From: Streptomyces akebiae
GTDB taxonomy: Bacteria; Actinomycetota; Actinomycetes; Streptomycetales; Streptomycetaceae
Reading direction: 5' to 3'
Assembly: GCF_019599145.1 (NCBI RefSeq)
Contig: NZ_CP080647.1
Span: 5,394,001-5,458,000 of the forward strand
DNA length: 64,000 bases
Under the pieces are notes generated by a model. The model was not told the origin of the DNA and ran no database searches. It was given only the letters and a program-made list of their open reading frames with translations. The position numbers were made by a program, and so were the translations under genes. This document shows, piece by piece, positions 41,880 to 54,785 of the stretch; within the stretch, counting starts at the first letter, position 1, and every line of letters starts with the position of its first letter.

Positions 41880-43550
41880 GTGAACTTCACGCGCTGGAGC
41901 GCCCGGCTCCCCGGTACGCAGCGCCGCGCCGCAGCGCGGACCGAACACACGGTCACCCCGGACCGGCGCGGGGAAGGCTCCGTGCCTGCGGCCCGCGTCG
42001 AACGGCAGAGCGACGACCCTCCGGACGGCCACCTGACCGTGCCCGCCGTCGACGACCTCCCCACCCGCGAGATCCTCGACCGCATCCCGGCCCTCGTCGC
42101 CCTCGTCCACGGCCCCGACCACCGCACGGCCTACGTCAACGACGCCTATGTCGCGGCCTTCGGCGTACGCCCGCTCGGCGAACCCGCCCGCGCGTCCCTG
42201 CCCGAACTGGACGCCCTCGGCCTCCTCCCGCTCCTCGACCAGGTCCTGCGCAGTTCCAGACCCCGCACGGTCAAGTCCCGCAAGGCCCCCGGCGGCCGCA
42301 GCTACACGATCACCTGCACCCCCGTCGCCCTACCGAGCGGTGCCGAGCAGAGCGAGGGCGGCGTACTGATCTTCGCCGCCGACGTCACCGACCACGCCGA
42401 GGCCGGCGAACGCCTGCGCGCCAGCGAACGCCGCCAGCGCGAGACCGCCGTCACCCTCCAGCGTTCCCTCCTCCCACAGGAACTGGAACAGCCCGACGAC
42501 CTGCGTATCGCCGCCGTCTACCACCCCGGCGGCACCGAGACCGCCGTCGGCGGCGACTGGTACGACGTCATCACCCTCGGCGGCGGCCGCACCGCCCTCG
42601 TCATCGGCGACGTCATGGGCCGAGGCGTGCGCGCCGCCGCCGTCATGGGCCAACTCCGTACGGCCGTCCGCGCCTACGCCCGCCTCGACCTGCCCCCTCA
42701 CGAGGTCCTGCAGCTGCTGGACGGTCTCGCCACGGAGATCGACCCCAACCAGATCGCGACCTGCGCCTACGCGGTCCACGACCCCAACGAGGGCCGCCTG
42801 GTCTACTCCTCCGCCGGCCACCTCCCCATCCTCGTCCGCGACGAGAGCGGCACGGTCCTGCGCGCCGACGAACCGACCGGCCCCCCGCTCGGCACCGGCG
42901 GCTGGACCCACACCTCCGGCTCGATCCCCCTCGGCCCCGGCTCCACGGCCGTCTTCTACACGGACGGGCTGGTGGAGCGCCGCAACGAGGACCTGGACGA
43001 GGGCATCGCCGCCCTGGAACGCGCCCTGTCCGGCGCCACCGGAACCCCGCAGGTCGTCTGCGACCGCCTCGTCCGCTCGACCGGCGTCACCGCCGACCAC
43101 GACGACGACGTGGCCGTCCTCGTCCTCCAGCACCCCGCCCGCACCGGCCCCGACAGCGAACTCTTCCGCAACGCGGCGCTCGAACTCCTCGGCGGCGTCG
43201 AAGCGGCCCCCCGCGCCCGCGCGTTCGCCTCCGGCGTCCTGACCAGCTGGCGCTTCCCACCGGAGCTGCACGACCTGGGCGTCCTGGCGGCCAGCGAACT
43301 CGTCGCCAACTCCCTGCAACACGGCACCCCACCCATGCGTCTGCGGCTCCGCCGCACCGACCGCCGGCTGATCGTGGAAGTCACCGACGGCAACGACCAC
43401 CTTCCCCGGCGCCGCCGCGCCGAGCCCGCCGACGAGTCCGGTCGCGGCATCGCCATCGTCGCCACCATCGCATCCAACTGGGGCAGCCGCCGGGCACCGG
43501 GCGGCGGCAAGGCGGTGTGGTGCGAGTTCGCCCTGCCGGGGCCCACCTGA
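41880..43550 (+). CDS. PAS-SpoIIE phosphatase-HATPase fusion regulator
   Basis: A 556-residue cytosolic protein with a PAS domain at about 60-160 (ILDRIPALVALVHGPDHRTA, YVNDAYVAAFG), a SpoIIE/PP2C phosphatase at about 180-400 (GTETAVGGDWYDVITLGGGR, TALVIGDVMGRGVRAAAVMG, STAVFYTDGLVERRNED, DDDVAVLVLQ) and a C-terminal HATPase_c anti-sigma kinase-like domain (VLAASELVANSLQHG, LIVEVTDGNDHLPRRR, ESGRGIAIVATIASNWGSR). Such proteins both phosphorylate and dephosphorylate anti-sigma antagonists. GTG start at 41880 with CAAGGATT upstream. Follows ndh by about 220 bp. Confidence 0.88.
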   Translation: MNFTRWSARLPGTQRRAAARTEHTVTPDRRGEGSVPAARVERQSDDPPDGHLTVPAVDDLPTREILDRIPALVALVHGPDHRTAYVNDAYVAAFGVRPLGEPARASLPELDALGLLPLLDQVLRSSRPRTVKSRKAPGGRSYTITCTPVALPSGAEQSEGGVLIFAADVTDHAEAGERLRASERRQRETAVTLQRSLLPQELEQPDDLRIAAVYHPGGTETAVGGDWYDVITLGGGRTALVIGDVMGRGVRAAAVMGQLRTAVRAYARLDLPPHEVLQLLDGLATEIDPNQIATCAYAVHDPNEGRLVYSSAGHLPILVRDESGTVLRADEPTGPPLGTGGWTHTSGSIPLGPGSTAVFYTDGLVERRNEDLDEGIAALERALSGATGTPQVVCDRLVRSTGVTADHDDDVAVLVLQHPARTGPDSELFRNAALELLGGVEAAPRARAFASGVLTSWRFPPELHDLGVLAASELVANSLQHGTPPMRLRLRRTDRRLIVEVTDGNDHLPRRRRAEPADESGRGIAIVATIASNWGSRRAPGGGKAVWCEFALPGPT

Positions 43551-43554
43551 GCGG

Positions 43555-43583
43555 CCGGGGCCGGGGGCACAGTCCGGCCCCGG
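43555..43583 (+). terminator. Terminator after the SpoIIE-type gene
   Basis: CCGGGGCCGG (43555-43564) pairs with CCGGCCCCGG (43574-43583) around a 9-nt loop, 5 bp past the stop codon. Confidence 0.65.
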
Positions 43584-43684
43584 ACCCTCACACGGACTCG
43601 GGGACCGGTAGGTCCGCCCGGCGGGCGGTGTCGACGCCCGCGCGCCAGGCGACACGGGCCGCGTGGAGGCGGGTCTCGACGCGG

Positions 43685-43873
43685 GTGAGCACCCTGCTAG
43701 GCCTGCTCATCGCCGTGATCCCCACCGTGGTCCTCGCCTCCCAGATCTCCGGGTTTCCTGAGCGTGCCCTGGTGGCAACTGGGCGTACTCGCCGCGGCGA
43801 CCTAGGCCGCGGTACTGCTCGCCGCTGTCCTCTCCGCCCACAAGCTCCGCGTGACCGAAGCCCGAGCCACCTG
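43685..43873 (+). pseudogene. FtsX-type ABC permease C-terminal remnant
   Basis: From GTG 43685 one frame reads STLLGLLIAVIPTVVLASQI, then a shift near 43752-43758 leads into LSVPWWQLGVLAAAT, a TAG at 43803, AAVLLAAVLSAHKLRVTEARAT and the final TGA. These are the last two membrane segments and tail typical of FtsX-like MacB/LolCDE permeases in Streptomyces, broken by one frameshift and one stop. The rest of the gene and its ATPase partner are missing. Confidence 0.6.
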
Positions 43874-43910
43874 AGGGGCGCCGCGCACGACCCCCCTCAG
43901 GGCCGGGGCG

Positions 43911-45203
43911 TCAGGCCCGGGCCGCCACAGGATCCGTGACGGCGGCTCCACTCCCGGCGACCACTCGGCTGCTCGCGAGCGCGGGCTGATCCTGCACGGC
44001 CGTGAGCTGCCGCCCGAGTCGCAGCGCCAGCACACTGATCCCCAACGAGCACAGCAGGAACGCCACGATGTACGGCGCGTGCAGCGAGGCGCCCATCGGT
44101 CCGCCCACCGCCGGACCGACAGCCAGCGCGAGCTGCTTCACCAGAGCGAAGGCCGAGTTGTACTGCCCCGCCAGCCCGGCCGGAGCGAGATCCGCGACCA
44201 ACGGGGCGACGGTCGGCGACAGCATCGCCTCACCCAGCCCGAACAGCGCGTACGTCGAGACGAACGCGGCCACGGCCATCTCCTGGCTCCCGTGCCCGAG
44301 TCCCGCGAAGCCCGCGACACCCCAGGCCACGGCCCAGATCAGACCCACGGCCGCGATCACCCGCGACCGCCGGCGCCGCGTCACGAACCGCAGCACGGCG
44401 AACTGCGCGACCACGATCACGGCGGTGTTGGCCGCCAGCGCCGTACCGAGCGCGGAGGTCGATACCCCAGCCGCCTCCACCCCGTACGCACTGAGCCCCG
44501 ACTCGAACTGCCCATAGCAGGCGAAGAACAACACGAAGCCCAGCACACACAGCTGCACCATGGCCCGGTTGCCGAGCAGCTGCTTCCAACTCCCCTTGGC
44601 CGAGGCTTCCGCGGGCACGCCCTCGACCTTGGGCGCACGCGGCATCCGTACGGTCGCCATCACACCCACGAGCAGCAGGAACATCGCCGCCTGTATCGAG
44701 AACAGCAGGACGAAGGAACCCGCGCGCGAGGCATCGACGAGATGCCCGCCTATCAGCCCGCCGACCCCGAGCCCGAGATTCTGCAGGAAGAACTGTGTGG
44801 CGAAGGCCCGCGACCGGTTCTCCGCACCGGAACAGTCGACGATCATCGTCGCGAGCGCCGGCTGCATCACGGCCTGCCCCGCCCCGAGCACCGCCGCGGA
44901 CACCAGCACGGTCGTCGCACCGGTGGCCAGTCCGAGACTCAGCGAACCGACGGCGGCGGTGACCAGGGCGGTGAGCAGCACCGGAAGCGGCCCGCGCCGG
45001 ACTATGGCCCGCCCCGCGAACGGCAGCACCACGAGCGCGGCGACGGCGAAGACCGCCAGCACGAGCCCCGCCGTCATCGCACCGAGATCCCGCACCTGCG
45101 CCACATAGACGTACAGATACGGGACCGTGAAGCCGAGTCCGAACGCGCCGAGCGCGTTGCCCACGTGAATCCGGCGCATCGCTGCGCCCATCCCCCTGGT
45201 CAC
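43911..45203 (-). CDS. MFS transporter
   Basis: A 430-residue protein with 12 hydrophobic segments and major facilitator features (GAFGLGFTVPYLYVYVAQVR, VVLPFAGRAIVRRGPLPVLL, a DHA1-like loop). It probably exports a small molecule or drug. The start GTG 45203 has AGGCAGG five bases upstream; ATG 45191 is an alternative. It is divergent from a MarR gene with 140 bp between, and such pairs usually mean that the MarR protein represses the transporter. Confidence 0.85.
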   Translation of the reverse strand: MTRGMGAAMRRIHVGNALGAFGLGFTVPYLYVYVAQVRDLGAMTAGLVLAVFAVAALVVLPFAGRAIVRRGPLPVLLTALVTAAVGSLSLGLATGATTVLVSAAVLGAGQAVMQPALATMIVDCSGAENRSRAFATQFFLQNLGLGVGGLIGGHLVDASRAGSFVLLFSIQAAMFLLLVGVMATVRMPRAPKVEGVPAEASAKGSWKQLLGNRAMVQLCVLGFVLFFACYGQFESGLSAYGVEAAGVSTSALGTALAANTAVIVVAQFAVLRFVTRRRRSRVIAAVGLIWAVAWGVAGFAGLGHGSQEMAVAAFVSTYALFGLGEAMLSPTVAPLVADLAPAGLAGQYNSAFALVKQLALAVGPAVGGPMGASLHAPYIVAFLLCSLGISVLALRLGRQLTAVQDQPALASSRVVAGSGAAVTDPVAARA

Positions 45204-45343
45204 GTTCACCTGCCTAGGTAAGGGAAGCCCTCTGCCCACCTGGACAGGCGTTAGCAGTGAAGACTTCGAAGCTAAAACTTAGACCTAAACAGTACACGCC
45301 GAAGGACTTCGATGCCAAGCAGCGGCGTGCCATACTGCGGCCC

Positions 45344-45901
45344 ATGGGCGACACCCCAGGCACCTCCGGCAGCGCCGAGCCGACACTCGAAGAACAGATC
45401 GCCGCCTACCAGCGCGAGTTCCAGGACCTCGACCCTCAGGTCGAGAAGATCGTCTCGGCCCTCTCCCGTCTCCACCGCCGTATGAACGTCGCCTACGGCC
45501 GGCAGACCTCGGAGCTCGGCATCAGCAACGCCGAGTGGGAGGTCCTGAAGGCTCTCGTCCTGTCCGGTGCCCCGTACCGGATGGGCCCGAGCGAGCTGGC
45601 CAAGCGACTCGGCCTGACGCCGGCCGCCATGACCCATCGCATCGACCGCATGGTCGCGGAGGGCCTGGTGACGAGAAAGCGCGACGAGAACAACCGTGTA
45701 CGCGTCATCGTCGAGCTCACCCGCGACGGTCGGGAGAAGTGGCTGGCGGCCATGCGCCTCGCCTCGGTATTCGAAGAGGACCTTCTCCAGGACCTCTCTC
45801 CGCTCGAACGCACCGTCCTGGGCGAGGTGCTGACCCGACTCCTCCGCCGCGTCGAGCACGCCCAGCCGGACGCCGGCGGCCGTCTCACCGACCTCGACTG
45901 A
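45344..45901 (+). CDS. MarR-family regulator divergent from the MFS gene
   Basis: A 185-residue protein with a MarR winged helix-turn-helix: SELGISNAEWEVLKALVLSG, GPSELAKRLGLTPAAMTHRI, DRMVAEGLVTRKRDENNRVR, VIVELTRDGREKWLA, flanked by dimerisation helices. The intergenic region to the MFS gene holds a CTTCGAAG palindrome (45264-45271) and AT-rich ACTTAGACCTAAAC, candidates for operator and promoter. The start ATG 45344 has only a weak ribosome binding site. Confidence 0.85.
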   Translation: MGDTPGTSGSAEPTLEEQIAAYQREFQDLDPQVEKIVSALSRLHRRMNVAYGRQTSELGISNAEWEVLKALVLSGAPYRMGPSELAKRLGLTPAAMTHRIDRMVAEGLVTRKRDENNRVRVIVELTRDGREKWLAAMRLASVFEEDLLQDLSPLERTVLGEVLTRLLRRVEHAQPDAGGRLTDLD

Positions 45902-45954
45902 GGCCGTACGCTGGGGGACGGCCGAGGTTTGGCCGGGGGTCACCCGGGGGAGGC

Positions 45955-46588
45955 TTGACAGTCCACACCGTGATCCGTAGAGTTCTTCGGGTTGCCGCGG
46001 GGCCGTAACGGTTCTGCGACAGCACCTCCGCCGCTCAAGCGGCACCCAAACCAACCAGCACGATCTCCCAAGCGGGGCGAATTCGATGTGCCCGAATTCA
46101 ATTCGATTTGGGTTCGGTATGGGTTCGACAGGCCCGATTGGGAACTGCCGGACAGATCCGCTAAGGTTTGGGACGTCGGAACGGCCCAACAGCCGTGAAG
46201 GCAACACCCGCTGACTGGGAATCAGGCCCGAAAGGATCTGATAGAGTCGGAACCGCCGGAAAGGGAAACGCGAAAGCGGAAACCTGGAAAGCACCGAGGA
46301 AATCGGATCGGAAAACGATCTGATAGAGTCGGAAACGCAAGACCGAAGGGAAACTGCCCGGAGGAAAGCCCGAGAGTAGCTTGGGTGAGTACAAAGGAAG
46401 CGTCCGTTCCTTGAGAACTCAACAGCGTGCCAAAAATCAACGCCAGATATGTTGATACCCCGTTCCCGGCCGGTCATCGGTTGGGGCGAGGTTCCTTTGA
46501 AACAAACACAGCGAGGACGCTGTGAACCATCGGATCATTCCTCCGGTGGTTCCGCTCTCGTGGTTTGCACCCGATTACGGGTACACAT
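45955..46588 (+). promoter_or_regulatory. rRNA operon promoter and leader region
   Basis: TTGACA (45955-45960), 17 bp, TAGAGT (45978-45983) is a near-consensus promoter. Farther on, an exact 18-bp repeat GATCTGATAGAGTCGGAA is at 46235-46252 and 46317-46334; each carries a -10-like TAGAGT, so they are probably two more of the multiple rrn promoters known in Streptomyces. TTGAGAACT at 46411-46419 recurs in the 16S-23S spacer (48390-48398) and looks like the boxA antitermination element. No gene is in the region. Confidence 0.75.
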
Positions 46589-51542
<4,954 letters not shown>

Positions 51543-51627
51543 GTTGCTCGCGTCCACTGTGTTGGTTCTGAAACCACGAACAACCCCACGTCTGTCACAG
51601 AGCGTGGTGCGGTTGAGTGTTTCATAG

Positions 51628-51747
51628 TGTTTCGGTGGTCATAGCGTGAGGGAAACGCCCGGTTACATTCCGAACCCGGAAGCTAAGCCTTACAGCGCCG
51701 ATGGTACTGCAGGGGGGACCCTGTGGGAGAGTAGGACGCCGCCGAAC
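51628..51747 (+). rRNA. rrf: 5S ribosomal RNA
   Basis: About 120 nt, starting GTTTCGGTGGTCATAGCGTG and ending GGACGCCGCCGAAC, with complementary ends and the conserved CCGAACCCGGAAGCTAAGCC. Last gene of the operon. Confidence 0.96.
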
Positions 51748-51760
51748 AATTCTTGAGAAG

Positions 51761-51789
51761 ACCCCTGCCGGGTGACCGGCAGGGGTTTT
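51761..51789 (+). terminator. rRNA operon terminator
   Basis: ACCCCTGCCGG (51761-51771), loop GTGA, CCGGCAGGGGT (51776-51786), then TTTC. It lies 14 bp past the 5S gene. Confidence 0.9.
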
Positions 51790-51876
51790 CTGCGTTTCCG
51801 GGACAGTCTTTCAAGGCGTGGGCGTGGGTCGGGGCGGCCGGAAATCTGGTGAAGGGTGTAGTGCCCCGGTACTACC

Positions 51877-52455
51877 GTGGCCCGCATGAAGCTGCCTGCG
51901 CGTGCTGAGAGCCCCGTTCTGCCTCAGGGGTACCGGATCCGGTCCGTCCATGCCCAGGAGTGGCGCGAGGTGCGGGAGTTGAGGCTGGCCGCGCTGCGGG
52001 ATCCGGTGGCTCATCTCGCGTTTCTGGAGACGTACGAGGAGGCTGTGGCGCGGCCGGACGGGTTCTGGAAGGAGCGGGCGGAGAGGTCTGCGGAGGGGGT
52101 CCGGGAGCGGCGGCAGTTCGTGGTGGAAGGCGGGGGCGGCGAGTGGGTCGGGACGGTGACCGTGCTCGTGGAAGAGGCCGGGACGCGGGACTTCTTCGGC
52201 GGGATCGTCGAGCGGCGGCAGGCGCATCTGGTGGGCGTGTTCCTGCGGGACGGGCATCGGGGGAAGGGCGTGGGCGAGGCGATGTTCGCCGCTGCGGTGG
52301 GGTGGGCGCGGGAGACCGGCGTCGAGCGGGTGCGGTTGTTCGTGAACGAGGGGAACGGGCGGGCCGCGGCGTTCTACCGTCGGGTCGGGTTCGTGGGCAG
52401 CGGGGTGTCCGTCGAGGGGGACGAGGGGCGGGAGTTGGAGTACGTGCTGCCGTAG
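51877..52455 (+). CDS. GNAT-family N-acetyltransferase
   Basis: A 192-residue protein with the GNAT fold: YRIRSVHAQEWREVRELRLA (N-terminal strand and helix), AHLVGVFLRDGHRGKGVGEA (acetyl-CoA pyrophosphate-binding loop, R-x-x-G-x-G), VERVRLFVNEGNGRAAAFYR and RVGFVGSG. The acceptor is unknown. The start is GTG 51877 or ATG 51886, both without a clear ribosome binding site. It follows the rRNA operon terminator by about 90 bp. Confidence 0.85.
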   Translation: MARMKLPARAESPVLPQGYRIRSVHAQEWREVRELRLAALRDPVAHLAFLETYEEAVARPDGFWKERAERSAEGVRERRQFVVEGGGGEWVGTVTVLVEEAGTRDFFGGIVERRQAHLVGVFLRDGHRGKGVGEAMFAAAVGWARETGVERVRLFVNEGNGRAAAFYRRVGFVGSGVSVEGDEGRELEYVLP

Positions 52456-52492
52456 GCGGGGGCGCGGAGCGTGGGTGTTAGCGTTCGGCGGC

Positions 52493-52912
52493 ATGGACGA
52501 CAGCGTGTATGTGGGCAATGCGGGCAAGGACGCGGCGCTGGACCGGGGTTGGCTGCTCGGGCACTTCAAGGCGGAGGGGGATCCGCGGCGGAGTGAGGCG
52601 GTGGAGATCAAGTGGGGTGTGCATCCGCGGGGGGACACGCGCGCCCAGTGGGTCCGTGGTGAGGAACGGACTGCTCTGCAGGTGCTGATCAGCGGCCGCT
52701 TCCGCGTCGAGTTCCCCGGTCGTAGCGTCGTGTTGGAGCGGCAGGGCGACTATGTCGTCTGGGGGCGCGGGGTGGACCACTCCTGGGTCGCGGAGGAGGA
52801 GTCGGTGGTGCTGACCGTGCGGTGGCCGTCCGTGGCCGGGTACGCGGTGCCGGACTCGGGCACGGACTCGGATTCGGACGCGGGCACGGGCACGGGCGGG
52901 GATGCTTCCTGA
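52493..52912 (+). CDS. Cupin-like small protein
   Basis: A 139-residue protein with beta-rich sequence resembling a single cupin: IKWGVHPRGDTRAQWVRGEE, ALQVLISGRFRVEFPGRSVV, LERQGDYVVWGRGVDHSWVA, EEESVVLTVRWPS. One His (GVDHSW) fits the second cupin motif; metal ligands of motif one are reduced. A Ser-Asp-rich tail (SGTDSDSDAGTGTGGDAS) is low complexity. Function unknown. The gene converges on the minus-strand cmd operon, 6 bp away. Confidence 0.7.
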   Translation: MDDSVYVGNAGKDAALDRGWLLGHFKAEGDPRRSEAVEIKWGVHPRGDTRAQWVRGEERTALQVLISGRFRVEFPGRSVVLERQGDYVVWGRGVDHSWVAEEESVVLTVRWPSVAGYAVPDSGTDSDSDAGTGTGGDAS

Positions 52913-52918
52913 CTGTCG

Positions 52919-54646
52919 TTACGGCAGCGGGAGTTCGGCGTTCGGCCAGCGGGATCTGGCCTGTTCGCGGGAGCGGAGGAGGGCCAAGGTGGGGAGGCCC
53001 TGGTCGGCGCCGCCGGTCAGCAGGGCGGGGAGCTGGGGCAGTGGGGCCACGGCCGCCACGTCGTCCAAAACGAGGGTGAGTGGTGGGTCGAGGCGGCCGG
53101 AGGATGACCGTTCGGCCATGCGCCGGCCGCGCTCGACCACGCTTGAGGCGAGGGCCGTCAGGAGAGGCATCGCGGAGGGGTTCGCCTTGGGGTCCTCGAT
53201 GGGGTCGCCGACCACATAGAGCGTTCCCCCCTCGTGCACGAAGGAATCCAGCGCCAGGGAGTCGGCTCGGTTCGGGGCGCAGGCCTCGCGGACGTTGACC
53301 GTGGAGAGGGCGGAGAGGGCACGGGCCGTCAGCTGCTGGGCGATGTCGCGGCGTTCGGGGTGCGAGGTGAGGGCCGACTCCAGTTCGCCCGCCGCGCCGG
53401 GGGCCGCCTTCGGGTTCGTCCGCAGGGTGCGGACCGCTTCCTGGACGTTGCTGCCCTGGGCCCAGCGGTGCAGGTGGCGGATGGTGCGGGTGTCTATGGC
53501 GGCGGCGTGGAGGTAGCTGCGCAGGAGGGTCTCCGCGGTGTCCGCCACCGCCTGGTCGATCCTGGCGGTGGGGCGGATGGGCGCGAGGAGGGCTACGGCC
53601 CTGGCCAGCGCCGTCGGCTTGTCCTCGCAGCCGGAGATGGGCGACCAGTGGAGGCGGGCCGGGGTGTCGCAGCGGTGCGCGGGGTCGTAGAGGAGGACCG
53701 GGCCCAGCTTCGCGCGGGCGTCCTTCGTGTCCGACCAGAGCGTGGGGTCGGAGGTGACGACGAGGGCCGGTCCTTCGGCGTCCCGTACGGCCTGTGCTGC
53801 GACCGGGCGCCGGGACTCGGCGGGGCCGAGGACGACCGTGGGGGCCGGGTTCGCCCAGCCGGCGTCGGTGGGTGCGGTGCTGCCGGTTGTGGTGGTCAGG
53901 GGGGTGGTGTGTGCGCCGGCCGGGGCCGCGAGGGACGCGGCCGCCGACCCACCGAGTGGGGGTGTCGCGCCGACCTCGGCCGCCGGGGCGGGGGACGCGC
54001 TGTGACGTGGTTCGGGGACCGACGTGGAGGGGGCCGGGTGCGGAGCCGGGAACCCGGCGGGCGGAGCGAGGCCGCCGCCGGGGCTGGTGGTCCGGCCGGT
54101 GGCCCGGCCGGAGGTGTGTGGTGGGGCGGGTGTGCTGGTGGGCGGAACCTCGTGCTGGGCGTGGTCCACGGTGTACGGCTGGGCAGGGGGTGCCTGCTCC
54201 ACGGGGACGACGGTCGGGTCCGGGTGCTGGACCGGTCTCCCTGTCGTCGCTCCGCCCTGCCTCTGGGCTCGTGCCGCCTTCTCCCTCGCTCGTACGGCCC
54301 GCCAGCGGGCCAGGGTGCCCATCGTGAAGACGGCCAGGACGAGGAGGACCATGAGCTGGCTGATGAAGAGGCCCCAGAAGAGGCCGTAGCCGGAGAGCTG
54401 GGCGGCGGGGGTGTCCGGCCAGGCGGCGGGCAGGTCCTGGGGGGCGGAGACCAGGCTGCGCACGGCCAGGGGTGTGCGGGTGAAGGTGACGGCGTCGGGC
54501 CAGGCGCCGTGGGCGAAGAGGCCGGCGAGGCCGGTGGCCGACCAGACCAGCAGGGTCAGGCTCACCAGGAAGCCGAGGAGGGCGATCAGCAGCCCGTCGG
54601 GGATGCCGCCTCCGCCCTGCTGGGGGCGCCTGTCGTCCGGTCTCAT
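52919..54646 (-). CDS. cmdA: VirD4/TraG-like membrane protein (CmdA position)
   Basis: A 575-residue protein with two N-terminal membrane segments (LLIALLGFLVSLTLLVWSAT and GLFWGLFISQLMVLLVLAVF), a long Pro/Thr/Ala-rich linker (about 130-290) and a C-terminal ATPase-like region (ALVVTSDPTLWSDTKDARAK, LGPVLLYDPAH, LHWSPISGCED, LTLVLDDVAAVAPLPQLPAL). The latter resembles VirD4/TraG coupling proteins (GPV-DP and SPL-like motifs), but no clear Walker A is present and the C-terminus is short. Last gene of the operon; its ATG overlaps the TGA of a small upstream ORF. Symbol by gene order with S. coelicolor SCO4126 (memory). Confidence 0.7.
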   Translation of the reverse strand: MRPDDRRPQQGGGGIPDGLLIALLGFLVSLTLLVWSATGLAGLFAHGAWPDAVTFTRTPLAVRSLVSAPQDLPAAWPDTPAAQLSGYGLFWGLFISQLMVLLVLAVFTMGTLARWRAVRAREKAARAQRQGGATTGRPVQHPDPTVVPVEQAPPAQPYTVDHAQHEVPPTSTPAPPHTSGRATGRTTSPGGGLAPPAGFPAPHPAPSTSVPEPRHSASPAPAAEVGATPPLGGSAAASLAAPAGAHTTPLTTTTGSTAPTDAGWANPAPTVVLGPAESRRPVAAQAVRDAEGPALVVTSDPTLWSDTKDARAKLGPVLLYDPAHRCDTPARLHWSPISGCEDKPTALARAVALLAPIRPTARIDQAVADTAETLLRSYLHAAAIDTRTIRHLHRWAQGSNVQEAVRTLRTNPKAAPGAAGELESALTSHPERRDIAQQLTARALSALSTVNVREACAPNRADSLALDSFVHEGGTLYVVGDPIEDPKANPSAMPLLTALASSVVERGRRMAERSSSGRLDPPLTLVLDDVAAVAPLPQLPALLTGGADQGLPTLALLRSREQARSRWPNAELPLP

Positions 54647-54774
54647 CGCTCGCCGCCGCTCACGCCGTGTCCTTCGCCGCAGTTCACGCCGCTCACGCCG
54701 CTTCCTCCGCGCCGTTCACGCCGTTCACGCCGTTCACGCCGTTCCCCGTCCTGCCCCTGCTCGTTCCGGCTCAT
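54643..54774 (-). CDS. Possible small ORF between the two ATPase genes, with Glu-Arg-Arg repeats
   Basis: A 43-codon frame starts at ATG 54774, 11 bp after the VirB4-like gene's stop, and ends in TGA at 54643-54645, overlapping the ATG of the next gene (ATGA). The product contains a GERRERRERRERRGG stretch encoded by a 9-bp tandem repeat (CCGTTCACG on the plus strand, 54712-54747) and ends in a Gly-rich tail. Start-codon support is weak, but the overlap with the next gene's start suggests translational coupling. It could equally be a spacer that keeps ribosomes moving between genes. Confidence 0.4.
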   Translation of the reverse strand: MSRNEQGQDGERRERRERRERRGGSGVSGVNCGEGHGVSGGER

Positions 54775-54785
54775 CCCTGGTCCGC

